A stretch of DNA of 64,000 nucleotides from Astrocystis sublimbata (Eukaryota; Ascomycota; Sordariomycetes; Xylariales; Xylariaceae), in contig JAJNNY010000071.1 of the NCBI GenBank assembly GCA_022453515.1, positions 62,001 to 126,000 on the forward strand, read 5' to 3'. Made by a program: the position numbers and the translations under genes. The notes beneath the pieces were generated by a model. That model saw only the letters and a program-made list of their open reading frames with translations. It was not told the origin of the DNA and searched no databases. This document shows, one piece after another, positions 31,629 through 43,572 of this stretch. The first letter of the stretch is position 1; every line of letters starts with the position of its first letter.

Positions 31629-33032
31629 ATGGACCCATTCGACAAACTACCCCCCGAGCTCCACTTGGAGATTCTCCTCGCTACCGGCTCCAAGCACTCG
31701 ATCCTCCAATTAGCCCAGGCTTCGCCTGCGATCCTACGTTCGTACAACGCTTCAAGTGAGTACATCTACCGACATCTACTCTCCGCTGATACCGACTTCG
31801 ACGAGGGCATGATGAACGATGCAATAGCGGTTATCCTGTTTCCCACTTCTGATAAGGCTGTCTTTTACGGGCGTCCGGGGTGGTCATCGGACTTTTCCTC
31901 ATTACTCGTTCACACTCATCACGGAATGTGGTTGGCAGGGTGGTATGGAAAAAATTGGAAAAAAGCAAAGACCTCTGGAAGCCCAGTAGATGGAAACCTT
32001 CAAACCAAGATTGACGATCTGTATCACCAACTGTTATTTCATATTGAAGATTACCTCACGAAAGCAACAGCTGCATGCCCTCCGAGAGAATATCTTTGCT
32101 TGCCAAATCAACAGGGCCATTTATTGTTTCAAGACCGCGTTATAACCCGCAACAGATTCGACGCAGCCAAACGCAGCCAGGCAGAGCGACGCCGGCTTTT
32201 TAAGGCCTTCTTGCGGTACGACCTTATGAGCAAGTTCCTTCGGTGGTTGGAGCCTGAGGGTTGGCCGCGCCATCTTAAACACGGTCTTACAAACCAAGAG
32301 AAAAGAGACATGTCTTGCGTCCGCGCCTACCTCCAGTCTCTATACAAGGCTACAATTATCCAGTGCGGCAATCCCGAGTATGCGGATACCGCTACCAAAT
32401 TGGTAACATCTGATTTCGGCGATAAAGATAGATATGCCCATATTGACCCAACGGCCGAGGTCTCCTATGGTACATGGAACATCAGAAAGCAATCTATTTT
32501 TCGCAGCTGGTATGAAAAGAACACTGAGGTGCTTACAAACTGCTTGGCTTGCTACGGCTTTAATCTAGCAACAACGGTTATAAAAGCAACTACAGATGGA
32601 CGAGACCAGCGGGCCATCATTAACGCATGGCTTAGAGAGGTTGCGAGGCTTGACGGTGATTGCTACGATTGTATGATAGAGCAATCCAGGAACATGGATT
32701 GTCTTACTTATTACATACGAGATCCCGCCGTCCAACCTCTGACCAGGCGACAAAGATATCAGGCCCAGCCGTTCCTCAACGGCGATCGTTTCTTCAGATT
32801 ACAAGAGGAGGCTACGCATGTCCCAGAACCAGCCAATATTTTTACCAGTGTACAGTTTCGTGACATCATCGGTCCGGTCGTTGGGATTTGTCACCACCAC
32901 CACGGCGGTATGTCTTTTTTCTGGTCAGAAGAAGAAGAGAAAGACATATTAAAGGCTCTGGCCAACAACGACCCGGGGTTTTGGGAGCGTGGGCACGATA
33001 GATGGCATGCTCAAATCACACATGTAAGTTGA
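31629..33032 (+). CDS. F-box domain protein (467 aa)
   Basis: The start at ATG 31629 (GCGATGG) puts the F-box at the extreme N-terminus: DKLPPELHLEILLATGSKHS then ILQLAQASPAILRSY, residues about 5-45. F-box proteins are adaptors that bring substrates to SCF (Skp1-cullin) ubiquitin ligases. The remaining 420 residues are helix-rich and hydrophilic without a recognised substrate-binding repeat, as is usual for the large, fast-changing fungal F-box families. No intron is required, but the 3' end reads CAT GTAAGT TGA. The GTAAGT at 33024 is a consensus donor, and a TATAG acceptor at about 33148 would add a short exon ending LMYHPK and a stop near 33169. I kept the simple stop (33030-33032). Confidence 0.75.
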   Translation: MDPFDKLPPELHLEILLATGSKHSILQLAQASPAILRSYNASSEYIYRHLLSADTDFDEGMMNDAIAVILFPTSDKAVFYGRPGWSSDFSSLLVHTHHGMWLAGWYGKNWKKAKTSGSPVDGNLQTKIDDLYHQLLFHIEDYLTKATAACPPREYLCLPNQQGHLLFQDRVITRNRFDAAKRSQAERRRLFKAFLRYDLMSKFLRWLEPEGWPRHLKHGLTNQEKRDMSCVRAYLQSLYKATIIQCGNPEYADTATKLVTSDFGDKDRYAHIDPTAEVSYGTWNIRKQSIFRSWYEKNTEVLTNCLACYGFNLATTVIKATTDGRDQRAIINAWLREVARLDGDCYDCMIEQSRNMDCLTYYIRDPAVQPLTRRQRYQAQPFLNGDRFFRLQEEATHVPEPANIFTSVQFRDIIGPVVGICHHHHGGMSFFWSEEEEKDILKALANNDPGFWERGHDRWHAQITHVS

Positions 33033-33634
33033 GACTCTGTTTCCATCTTTTCTCTCCACCCTTCGATAACACAACCAATTTTTGCATCACCTCCCATTTG
33101 GAACTCGGTAAGTCTATATAACAAGTGAGCTTATGCATCTCCTATAGTTGATGTATCATCCCAAATGAGTGAGTGTATCTTTGATCAGTGCCTGATTAAC
33201 TATAAGTACCAAGCCTTTCATACTCCAGTTAATCATCCCAAGCTCTGTTCCTATCAGGAGATCGTGGCAGTTTAGTATTGCTTCGCGTTGATACGGCGCT
33301 CCATATGGTAAGTGGTGACCTATGCTTATACTTAAGAGGTAAGTACATATAGTACGTCGTAGCGCGTGCACGTTGATTCATCCATGACAATAAACTTCAA
33401 ACCATTCTGTATTACTAGGAGCCGAACATTCTGTATTCACGGCCAATCTGCTTTTGATACATTATCTGATCATTATCTTGTCCAACACATTACTCTTCCA
33501 TGTTTCACAATGATAAGATGGAAGCATACAAGGCTTGGGTGGCCAGTCCAAACCCTACTCGAGGAGGCAGAGGAATGAAAGTAGTCCCGAGCGGTAATTA
33601 ACACTTAATTTATGATTTTCGATCTGAATCGTCT
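33033..33634. other. Intergenic region between two convergent F-box genes
   Basis: No gene is seen, apart from the possible extra terminal exon of the upstream gene (about 33149-33169). The two flanking genes converge here. Confidence 0.4.
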
Positions 33635-34936
33635 TCACTCCCCATCCCAATATCCCCTCCCACCCTTCTGCCAAATCTTCGACCGCCGCACAAACGAATA
33701 AGCCATAGCCTCATGAGCCTCCACATCCCAGGATTCCGTCGTAAACGGTCTCTGCGAGAGTTTATCAAAAGTCTGCAGCAGATCATATCGCTGGATACGC
33801 GCTGCGTCCCACAGCACATAGGCACACCGGCGAAGCAAGCCATTGTCAGCCAGGAGGACCCATGCCTCGCGGGCCGACTGGTCGTGGGCCGCTTTCCAGA
33901 CTGTGAATGGCCCGGTGTCTTCGTCCTCTGCATCGCGCCGTGGCTCTAGCGCCTTGATCTCGTCCTCGCTGTAGTCTGCGAGGATTTCCCAGCTTCCGCC
34001 GTCGTCTCCACCTTCGCTTTCGCACGACTTGGTAAGCGCTTGGTGGAGTTCTACCTGACCGGTCCCAACAGCGGCGGTGGAACTCAGCAGCGCCCGCTGC
34101 TCGTCATACGACGGCGCGGCTTGTTCTAGCTGCTGAATGAAGGCGAGCCCTCGGGCGATCTAGCTTTGCTTCCACCGGTTCTCGCAACCATCGGTGATGT
34201 AGTCGATGCCGAACTCGCCGAATTCTATGTCGTGGGCCAGGACATCACGAGACGCGTGCGAGAATCTCTTCTCGATGTAGTCGTGGACACAGCCCAGCTG
34301 CTCATTGACCCAGGGGGGGTGTCTGGACAAGAACATCTCGACTTGCTCGTCTTCGAAGATGTTCGACCGTCGAATTGCTGTTGGGTCGCCTCGGAATAGC
34401 CGCAAGAACAACTCAATGCGGTAGAAAGCTCGGTAGAAACGAAACTGCTCTGTTGGAGAAAGGCCGAAGCCTCCTGATGGCCTCTCGCCCTCGCTTTCGC
34501 TTTCGCCCTGGACAGGGCTATGACTCATTACGAGAGACCAAGCGTCCGACGCGAATGCATCAGCGAAGTGCTTGACTAGGCCGTGCGTGACTGCCATCTC
34601 GGTCAAGCCGGCCAAGGGAATGTCGTGTAATCGTTGCGTCAAGGCAGCTGGCTCGTTGTATAGTGTGTCGAGTAGTTCTTGGATGGATGTGCGATTGCGC
34701 GTCATGCGCGATGCCTCCAATACTGCGATGGAGTAAGGGAGAAGCGCTGGGCTTATCTCATGATGTGTTATATCGAACGCCAAGCTTGGGCTTTCTTTAT
34801 ACGACAAGTAGAAGTGTCGACATGTGAGAATGGAAGGGAGAAGGAACTGGATGTGGTCGAGCTTTCGGAAGATGCCGGCAATGATTTCACACGGCAAGTT
34901 TGTGATGGTAGTCATGATGTATGGAGTGTCACGCAA
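33635..34936 (-). pseudogene. F-box protein gene interrupted by one in-frame TAG
   Basis: The frame starts at ATG 34936 or 34915 (the latter directly precedes the F-box TTITNLPCEIIAGIFRKLDH) and reads 258 residues to TAG at 34162-34160. The same frame then continues without further stops for 174 codons (ARGLAFIQQLEQAAPSYDEQ ... AHDQSAREAWVLLADNGLL ... TTESWDVEAHEAMAYSFVRR) to TGA 33637-33635. The continuation has protein-like composition and codon use matching the first part, so the two parts belong to one gene of about 430 residues. No intron of usable length and phase removes the TAG. It is either a fresh pseudogene, a sequencing error or a readthrough codon. The remainder is helical, with an acidic linker (GESESEGERPSGG). 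Confidence 0.7.
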
Positions 34937-34945
34937 GTGAGTACG

Positions 34946-35062
34946 CGATCACTCATAGGAAGAATAGCCAGTGCAGTCTTTAAAAGGGAACTCGTAACCT
35001 AGATTCAGATTATCCCGAAGTTAAGTTTCTAAGTGTATAAAAGGAGTAAAAAGAAGCTATTG
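34946..35062. repeat. Copy 1 of a duplicated upstream segment (partner at 56890-57005)
   Basis: The words AGGAAGAATAGCCAGTGCAGTCT, AGATTCAGAT and GTTTCTAAGTGTA occur in the same order and spacing at both sites, with about three quarters of bases matching by eye over some 115 bases. Both copies lie just upstream of minus-strand genes (the broken F-box gene here and the protease at 56.8 kb) in the same orientation, although the two coding regions are unrelated. Confidence 0.7.
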
Positions 35063-35643
35063 ATAAGCGGGAAGAAGTGGACTACTACTCCCCTGGTCTT
35101 ATTATCTAAAGAACGTAGTGTAGGCCCATCTCTCTGTGACAGTGAGGGAGTCTGAATAAACAATGTGAGAATGACCTTGAGCGCAATGGGGATGAAATGA
35201 GTCAAGGCGAGGGGTTCAAGAGAAGTTGTGTTGATAATGGAGAAGATGTAGGTAGGTTCTATGCAAGGGAAATACGATCTAACTCCGAGTGCTGTGGACC
35301 CACTGGGTGAGCTTGTACCAACAACCACAGGGCACCCACCAGCTCCAAACAGCAACCAGAACCTCCCTCACGTTTCCCCAAAGATAACCCCCAAGAATAG
35401 TAGTAGAGTTGGTATTCCATTCGACTAATAAGTATTATACAAGTCTATGTTATTTATTGGTAGTAGTAGTCCTTTCTAACACCTTTTTACTCTGCTCTAA
35501 ACCATACAGCCCGACCAGAAAGCCCACATAGACAGCCAGAGAGATCTCCTCTAACCGACATCAATCACACACTCCCCCAATTCTAAATCCAACCGAACCC
35601 ATCTTCCCCCCCTAAACCCCCAAGCCCAGGTCCCAGGGTCCCA
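35063..35643. other. Intergenic region downstream of SPF1
   Basis: No gene is seen. Bases 35480-35640 probably hold the SPF1 3' UTR (minus strand). Confidence 0.4.
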
Positions 35644-38600
35644 CTACCGCTTATTAGCCCACTCCTGAATCTTCTGTCTCCTCTCCTCGACCTTCTTCTC
35701 AAACTCCTGCACCTTCTCCAACCTCTTCTTCTCCTCCTCCGCATCCTTGACCTCTCTCTCGACCGCCTTCCGCTTCTCCTCCCTTTCCAGCTGATCCGGC
35801 CGTCTCGCCGCAATATCCCGTGGTCTGTAGTCGCTGAACAGCTTCTTCAGCACCACCTCGATGACCCAGCAACCCACGTAATCCAACACCATGACGGACG
35901 TCATGGTCATTTTAAACTCGTCGGTGAACTTGACAAGCTTCATCTGCTCGTTGATCTCCGGCACGAATTCCGTCGAGCACGAAAAGGCAATCGCCGACAC
36001 GCCGACGATGCCCCAGAACATGCCTCTGTTCTCGCGGAGAGACTCCCGGAAGGGACGGCCTTGGTAGTTTACGGCGAACGTGGAGATCTGCTGGATGAGT
36101 TGCAGGAGGTAGACGGCGCTGTTCAGCAGCGAGGGCGCGAATTCGGCTTCGAGGTCGACCATTTCGGAACGGCTATAGCGATGACGCAGTTAGTGATCAC
36201 TCTGGGTAGGTGGTTGGTTGTAAAGCAAGAGAGGGCAGAACTTACGGTTCGAGTCTATCACAGAATCTAGCAATGTAGATCAAGGTCACAATATGCACAG
36301 CAAACTGGCCGAGAATCGAGCCGATGATGTAAAAGTTGAAGATGTTGGGCTGCGGACGTTCCTTGGATAGTCCCTCGACCGACTTGGCGCGGGAGATGGA
36401 CAGGAAGCAGACGCTCATGAGCATACCGCTGATGGTGATCTGACCGTCTCCAAATTTGATACCTTCGAGATACAGGACACTCAGACTGTAGGCACTAATC
36501 AAACAGTTCAGGGCCAGAATCTTGTACATCTGAATCGTGGCGACGAGAGTGCAGCGACCTTGACGGATGATGTTGGGAATGGCGATGACGTTGCGCAGCT
36601 TGCTCGTGAACGGTGCGGCAACAGAAGCATCACCCAGTTTGAGCGCCGGAGGTTCATTGTCATCCAGCTCTTGTTCCATGAGTGTGCTCGTCATCTTATC
36701 AGCGAATCCAGCCGCCTTGTTCATCTGATCTTGTCGGGGGTTGGCAGCCGCCTGAGCTGGCTGTACAGCGGTAGTCGAGTTGAGACCCTCAAGGCCGTAC
36801 CCATTCGTTATGGCATACTCTTCCGGTGTGACACCCTTCTTTAGCGCCTCTCGTTCGATGGCTTTTAGGTAGTGGGGATTCGTGGGTCCAGGCGGGTACA
36901 GTTGGGCAATCATGACAGGCACAGGGGGCGCAGGCTGGTTGAATCGGGCCATGAGCTCGACCTGCTTCTGGTACAGCTCCTTCATCTTGGTGTTGCGCGA
37001 GTGTTCGGCGATTCTGTTCAAGTCGTCCTGTGTTCCGTTGAGCAAGGCGACACCAATGTGGGCTTGTTTCAAAGCGCCGACGTCATTTGTGCCGTCTCCA
37101 GCCATCAGCGTGAAGTAGCCCATGTCTTTGAGGCCGAGCAGAATCTCTTCCTTCTGCTTGGGAGATACACGGGCGTAAACCCAAGCATAGCGGAGCAGAG
37201 ATTGCCATGCGCTCTTGTTGTCCTTGAACTGAGAGAGTGCGTAGCCGGTAACGCAAATGTCATTGGATGCGATGATCTTGGGGTCGATAGGCTTCGATGC
37301 GTCCACCTCAATGTTGATCTTGTCATCAACGCTGCGCCAGACGAGCGTCGAATCTCCATCGTTCTTTTCGGGTGCATCCAGAATCAATACGTCTCGGTCC
37401 ACAATCTCGACCTCGCGCGCAACGTGAACAGCAGTAAGCGGGTTGTCTCCAGTAATCATGACGACTCGGTGGCTGCTTTCATTCAGCATCTGCACAGCTT
37501 GCTTCGCGTCATCCTTGAGGGGGCATTGAAGCACCAAGAAACCGGCAAAGGTCAGTTCAGCCTCGACATCATCCCGCTTGAGGTTGTTAATCTTGCCTGA
37601 ACCTAGCTCGCTATCGACTGTCAACTGCTTGTAAGCAAGGGCGAGGACACGGGAACCCCGTCGAGTAAAGTATTTGTAGGTCTCTTCGTAATCTGCAGGT
37701 ACTGTTACCAACATCTTCATAATCGTCTCAGGGGCGCCCTTGACTCCAACAAACGTGCCCCGCGTCTTCCGGCCCGTCTTGGGATCGGCCGCATTGACTG
37801 TGGCCACCGAACTCTGGCGCTTCAAGGCGGAGGAGAATTGGAAACGGCGCTTGATTTGGACAGTTCCAACAGTCGGCTTGGCACCAGAAGAGGCATTCGC
37901 AGAGTTCGCCTTGGCCGCAAGTATGTCGTTCTTGCCGAGACCCCAGCCTAGAGCACTCAGAGTCGCCTTTTCCATGGGGTCACCCACGATGTCGCCTTCT
38001 TCCAGCTTAACGAGAGCGTGGGCCGTCGCCAACACAAGAGTCGTTTCCATACCAGACTCGGCAACAGGAGTCATGTGGCTGTGAGCACCATCGGTTTCAC
38101 GAGGAGTGTCAGTGCCGCTGGCCCCAAGACCTAAACCGGCAATACCTTCGACGACGAGATCCTCGCCGGTCAAGGTACCAGTCTTGTCGAAGCAGGCCAC
38201 GTCTACACGACCGGCGAAGGGAATACGGAACGGCTCGGTGCAGAAGATGGCGTACTTGGCTAGGGCAGCCAGACTCGTGTTAACGGCAAGGCTGAGTTCC
38301 ATGGGCAGTTCGGGAGGCACGACGCTGGTGACGATCAAGACACAGTCGAGGAGAAGCTTCGATCGCTTGCGGTCCCGCCTCACACCCTCGTCCCACACAT
38401 ACCAAGAGGCAGCCAGGGCGAAGATGAGGAGGAACAAGATGAAGAACAAGGCCTCGGCATTGTTGGCCGAGACACGTTCGGTGGAGTAAACCATGGTACG
38501 GACGAGGCTACCTTGCGACGTCTCAAAACCAGTCTTGATGACGACAGCCATAGCCCCGCCATCTGGCGGCAAGGAAACACCAGAAGCGAGCTTGGGCCGT

Positions 38601-39920
38601 TCCTCGTCAGGGTTTCCGTGTGTGATTTGCAGGACCTTGGTACCACCCCAGAGCAGTGAGTTCTTGTCCAATCCCTCGGTGTCGATAACCGCATCGCCAG
38701 GCCGTAGCTGGATCGAATCCTTCAGCAGTGGTGTACTCTCGCCGGACAGCATGGCTTCGTTGACGATGGCAGTACCTTCGACGAGCAGCATGTCGCAGGC
38801 GACGCCACTGTCCTCCTTGGTGCGGCCGACGGAAACCAGGTCACCGGGCAACAGCTTGTCGCTGAGGATTTCCGACCACTTGCCTAGGCGGTAGACGAAT
38901 ATCTCGTAGGGCTTGATGCTCATGCCGCGGAATTCGGTCAGGGTCCTCTGGCGCTGCCAGACGACGGTGCTCTCGAAGACGACCAGCATGAAGAGGGTGA
39001 AGAGGGAGTAGTACCAGTACTCGTCCAACATCCAAAGACCGACACAGAAGATCTGGAAGACGAAGAAGGGGGCGACGGCATGTTCCTTGAAAAGCTCGGT
39101 GAAGGTGGGCACGGGAATGTCGAAGGTATTGGTGCCGTAGTATTGCTCAAGTCTGGACAGCTCGGCGTCAGTGGCGATACCTCTGTGAGCCTGAAACTTG
39201 TCGACACGGGGTTTGGGTTCGGCATCGATGTCGTAGGTAAGTGGGCGGAAAGACTTCTGGGCGGCATCGTACAAGAAGCGGCGCTTCTGGAAGAGGAAGG
39301 TGAAGGTGGTGGCATCGTTTACCTGGGAAGACGGGGATTCATGTTAGCAAGCGAGATTTTTCATGTGCGAGCGCCTCTCGAGGCCGTAGTTTGATGTTGC
39401 AATAATGCTGCCCGAGGCAAACTCTCTCTTCCCCCCTCCCTCTCTCTCTGGCATGAAAGACGATGAAGAAACAGGGCGAAAGGGAGATGGTGAGCTTGTG
39501 AAATGGGAAGAAAGAAAGGCAAAGGCATGAGACGTCAAGAATGGAGATTACCTTTTGCTGCGTAATGGCGCATATCTCCGCAGAACCAGCATTAGCGATA
39601 GGAATGAGCTTGATGAGGCGGGCATCTTCTCCGAGGGCCTTCGCCTTGGTAGCAGTAAAGGTGGCCTTGAGGTCGACGCTCCAGTTGGTGCTCAGCCAGA
39701 CCAGACTCTGCAGGGTGATGATGGTGCCGCACCAGACGAAGGTCCATTCCGACGAGGCGATGTGCTTCTCGTAGAGCTCGGGCGTGTAGTAGTAGCGGGC
39801 GAAGATGGGCCACAGGATGGCGAAGGGCCAGACGTAGGTGTGCAGGTATAAGGGCAGGGGCGAGAGCAGCTGGGCGCTCTTGATCTGGCTGTCGTCGACG
39901 AGCGGCGGCCGGTCGGCCAT
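35644..39920 (-). CDS. SPF1: P5A-type ATPase of the endoplasmic reticulum (Spf1)
   Basis: Minus-strand exons are 39920-39552, 39322-36246 and 36172-35644 (1324 aa), with introns GTAATC/CAG (phase 0) and GTAAGT/TAG (phase 2). Spf1/Cod1 is the ER helix dislocase that removes misinserted transmembrane segments. Diagnostic features: the P5A signature PPELPMELSLAVN in the fourth helix of the core (about residues 459-471); the phosphorylation motif DKTGTLTGEDL (Asp about 502); NEAMLSGESTPLLKDS in the actuator domain; MITGDNPLTA and MAGDGTNDVGALKQAHIGVA for the P domain. The N-terminal exon has the extra P5A helices (LYLHTYVWPFAILWPIF). The tail is a basic/acidic coiled coil (EREEKRKAVEREVKDAEEEK). 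Length and motif order match fungal Spf1 throughout. Confidence 0.96.
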
Positions 39921-41710
39921 GATTGCTATGTCGGGGTGTGGTGCGATGGCACCACGATGGGATGAGGGATGGGACGCCGAGGATGTTATGTCGAGATGGG
40001 CGCGATCGCAGGCCGAGGCGGCGTGGTCGGGGATGCGAATTGGGTGGTGGCGTGGACAGTGTCGGCGCTCATGTGGTAAGGTAGAGACACGGGTTCCCGT
40101 ACCCGTGGGGTGAAGCAAAGGGGAGAGCGCGGCAGCCGAGGTTGTGTTGTTGTGCTGTTGCGGTGTCGTGGTGGTGGTGTTGATGGACCGGGCTGGCTGG
40201 GATTCTAGAAGCCGGTGGTGGAAGAAGCAGACGTGGAGATGGAAAAGACGTAACTGCCTCGACTGTTAGGTTAGGTACCCCAGTCGGTGAATCTCACGCC
40301 AGGTACTTTCTCCTGTCTGGGTACATTCCCCTCCATATTAACTCCGCACGTGCCGGAGGTAGTGGATATCGATCTCTACTTTCCGAGCATGTGATTTGCC
40401 TGCCTTCTAGATACTTCGAAATACTCTACAGTCTCTAGACGAAAGCAAAGCAGGTAGTAGGAATTAGGAGTGAGTAATTACCTAGGTACCTTCATCTGCG
40501 CCAGCTAATATATCATGCCTTGCCCGAATAAGGTAGGGTGCATAATGCAGGCGTGGCGTATGTATATGTGTCCAATCCATATAGGTGCACAGGCCTTTAC
40601 ATGATTTTCAATAGGACAGTTAGGTCCAATTCTAGCCTTTCCTTGGCGCCTACTATTGCTATTAAGTACACTCGTATACTCATTAGTTGAAATCAAAATT
40701 GTTGAGCTTCAGACAATTACTTTTAATGGAGTTTATGTGTGTCAAGTACAGTAGTTTGGTTGATTGATTTGAATTGTAAATTTTATCAAGAGTGGCATGG
40801 AACTCTTACAGTTGCTCCCACCTGTTCGCTATACACATCCAGTGCAACCCACACATGCATGTGATGCGAGTGTCAATCTTCAAAGAAGCAATCTTTGTTA
40901 CTAATAATCTGAATTCGATTCCGAGTAGTTTGAATCATTACTATTATCATATCGATTACGATGAATATATGCTCATTCAACAAGTAGTCTGTCATGTTTA
41001 GAGAGATAGTCAAACCTCACCTTACCCACTAGACTAAATGCAAAGTTGTCAATTGCGGGCACAGCCACCTGTAATACCTGCAACCTGGTGACAGCCAACA
41101 TCAACCGAGTTACCAGATAATCAGGTAGGTAAGGTATCATTAGTCTTACCTAAGCCATTCACCTCAACACATCATATACTACACATTCACCAATATGAGA
41201 GCGCACTATTCATCCAATAGATAAATCAATCCAATGATGAAAACAAACAATCGTATTCCATTTTTTTATCGCATTATCATTAGTCATACAACAATGGGTA
41301 TCTACATCATTCAGCAACAGCAGCAGCAGCGGCAGCGGCAGCGTAAAAAAGACCGACCATATCCATCAATCCTTCATACCCGCAGCGACGATTTCCTTCC
41401 TTACTTACTTACTTAACTCAAAGTACTCAACTTACTCATCTTACTGACTAACTTGAATTGCTTCTTAGTTAGATTCGGAATTGTAAGTCTTTCGTTGTTA
41501 TTGTTGTTGTCAGTGTTCAGATGTTGTGGTCGCAAAGTATAGGTTGGTTGGGTCATTGCCGCCCGTCCGTCCGTGCGTTGTGCTTCATGGCCATGACTCG
41601 TGAATATTCTCTCCGCTTCTTCCCTTTCCCTTGCCCCTCTCTAGGAACCAACGCCACACCACACCACACCAAACTTAACTTTGGCCAACCGGCCTATCAG
41701 CGAGGCGAGC
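39921..41710. other. Intergenic region, SPF1 promoter
   Basis: The first 300 bases form the SPF1 promoter and leader (minus strand). The rest has no supportable gene. It contains an imperfect CAG run at about 41311-41341 and a CTTACTTACTTACTTA run at about 41400-41415. Confidence 0.4.
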
Positions 41711-43572
41711 TTAGGCAGCGGCGGCGTCTACCTCGGGCGCGACAACATCGGCAGCCTTGGCGGCGCTGTTCTTCTTCTTGTTCTTCTTCTTCTTCGACTT
41801 GGACTCGCCACCGGCCGGCGCCTCGGGCTCAGCCTCCGCCTCAGCCTCCGCCTCGCCCTCGGCAGGCGCGGCCTCGGTGTCCGACTGCGCCTCCGACTTG
41901 GCGTCGTCGCCGTTCTTGGTAGGGCCGGCCGCCTCGAGCTCGGCTACTTTGGATTCAAGGGCCGCCTTGTCCTGCACCATTGTCAGTGAGTTTATGTTCA
42001 TGTTCATGTGCATCATCTTGAAGCGGGGTGGGTTGGGGTAAAGAGCAGTCATACCTTCTGGGCAGCCGCGCTCTGCTCCTCGGCCGCCTTGAGCTTGGCC
42101 TGCAGCTCGGCAGCCTCGGCTTGAGCCTTGCTGCTCGCCTCCTCGATAGCCTTCAGCTTGGCTTCGAGCTCCGAGACCTGCTGTGACGCCTTCTCGGCCT
42201 CGCCCTTGAGGTTGCTGTTGATCTCCTGGAGCTCAACGACCTCGCTCTCGAGCTTCGTCTTGTCGCCTCCCGCAGCCTCCTGCTCGGCGGTCAGGGCGTC
42301 GTACTTGGCCTGGACGTCGGCTTGTGCCTTCTTGGCGGCTTCGAGGTCCTGAGTCAGGGACTCAGAGGCCTTTGATGCCTCGCCCGACTCGGATTGCAGA
42401 GATGCGAGTTTCGCCTCTAGGTCGGAAGATGCCTTCTTCGCTGTCTCCAACTCCTTCTCCAAAGAAGCGGACTTCTCGCTGGCGGCCGCCTTTTCTTTCT
42501 TGAGGGCATCCAGTTCCTTCAAGATGGTGCTGGACTTCTCTTTTAAGCTTGAGACCTCTGACTTGGCAGCCTCAGCTTCGCTCGATGCCGCAGCGTGCTT
42601 CTCTTGTAATTCGGATGCCTCCTCCTTGGCCTTCTCCAGGTCGGCGGTTGCGGCCTTCAGCTTGTCCGTCGATGCGGCAATCTCCTTCTTGATGGCGTCT
42701 TGCTCGGCAGTAAGCTTGCTGCTGTTGGCCTTGGCCGCCGCGAGCTCCTTCTCCTTTTCGGCGAGCTGTTCCTTGACCTCTTCGGTCTCGGACTCGGCGG
42801 TCTCATATTTCTCCTTGATGGCCTCGGCGCGCTGTTTCCAGGTGGCGGCTTCGCCCTTGGCGGCCTCAGCTTGGCTTGTGAGCTCTTCGTACTTGGTCTT
42901 CAAGGTCTCGGCCCGCTCTTGCCACTGGGCAGCCTCGGCCTTAGCCCCGTCGAGGTCGGCGGTGAGCTTCTTGTAGGCCTGCTCCTGATCGTCGAGCTTC
43001 TTCTGCTCCTCGGCTAGACTGGCCTTGATAGCGGCGACCTGCTCCTCGGAGCCCTTGCCGAGGGTGGCGTTTTCCTGTTGTAGCCGCTGGGCTTCCTTCT
43101 GGACCTTGGCGAGGGTCTCTTTCTGCTCGGCGACGGACTTCTTAGCCGTGGCCAGCTCGTCGGCGATCGTGGTCTGCTCTGTCTTGAGGGCATCGCGAGC
43201 GGCAGCGGTGTCGGCGAGCTCCTTCTTGACAGTGGCGAGTGAGGCCTCGAGCGAGGCAGTCTTGCCAGCGCTGGCCTCGGACTCCTTCTTGGCGTCGGCC
43301 AGCTCTTCCTCGAGCTCCTCTTTGGTCTCGGTGAGCTCCTCTAGCTGCTCCTGCAGGTTGGCAACCTGCTTGCTCTCGGTGGCCTTTGATTCGGTGTCAT
43401 GTTTGCTGGAGGCATCCGAGCTCTGGCGCTCGAGCTCGGCGATCTTCTTCCGCAGGGCCTCGGCCTCTTCATTGAGAGTTTCTATACGTTGGTCCTTCTC
43501 GGCAATCTGCTTGTCCAGCTGGTCCTTGGCCAGGGGATCGGCACCAGACAGGGTGGACAGGATGTTTCCCAT
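41711..43572 (-). CDS. Long coiled-coil protein with an N-myristoylation motif (592 aa)
   Basis: Minus-strand exons are 43572-42055 and 41971-41711. The phase 0 intron runs GTATGA to CAG. The start MGNILSTLSG fits the N-myristoylation consensus (Gly2, Ser6). Residues about 15-530 are an almost uninterrupted coiled coil rich in Ala, Glu, Lys and Gln (for example LQEQLEELTETKEELEEELA). The C-terminus switches to an acidic Ala/Glu repeat and then a basic KSKKKKNKKKN block. This composition attracts labels such as M protein-repeat or eisosome/Golgin-like, but I see no defining domain. A lipid-anchored filament or tether is an inference. It sits between SPF1 and the TRIP4-like gene. Strong C/G-ending codon bias suggests high expression. 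Confidence 0.82.

Noticed and set aside
36872..37600. 242-codon open frame antisense to SPF1
   Set aside because: Lies entirely inside a conserved SPF1 exon, has no motif and has no splice or promoter support.
41311..41341. CAG-rich run, considered as a polyglutamine gene fragment
   Set aside because: Short imperfect microsatellite in an intergenic region with no surrounding frame.
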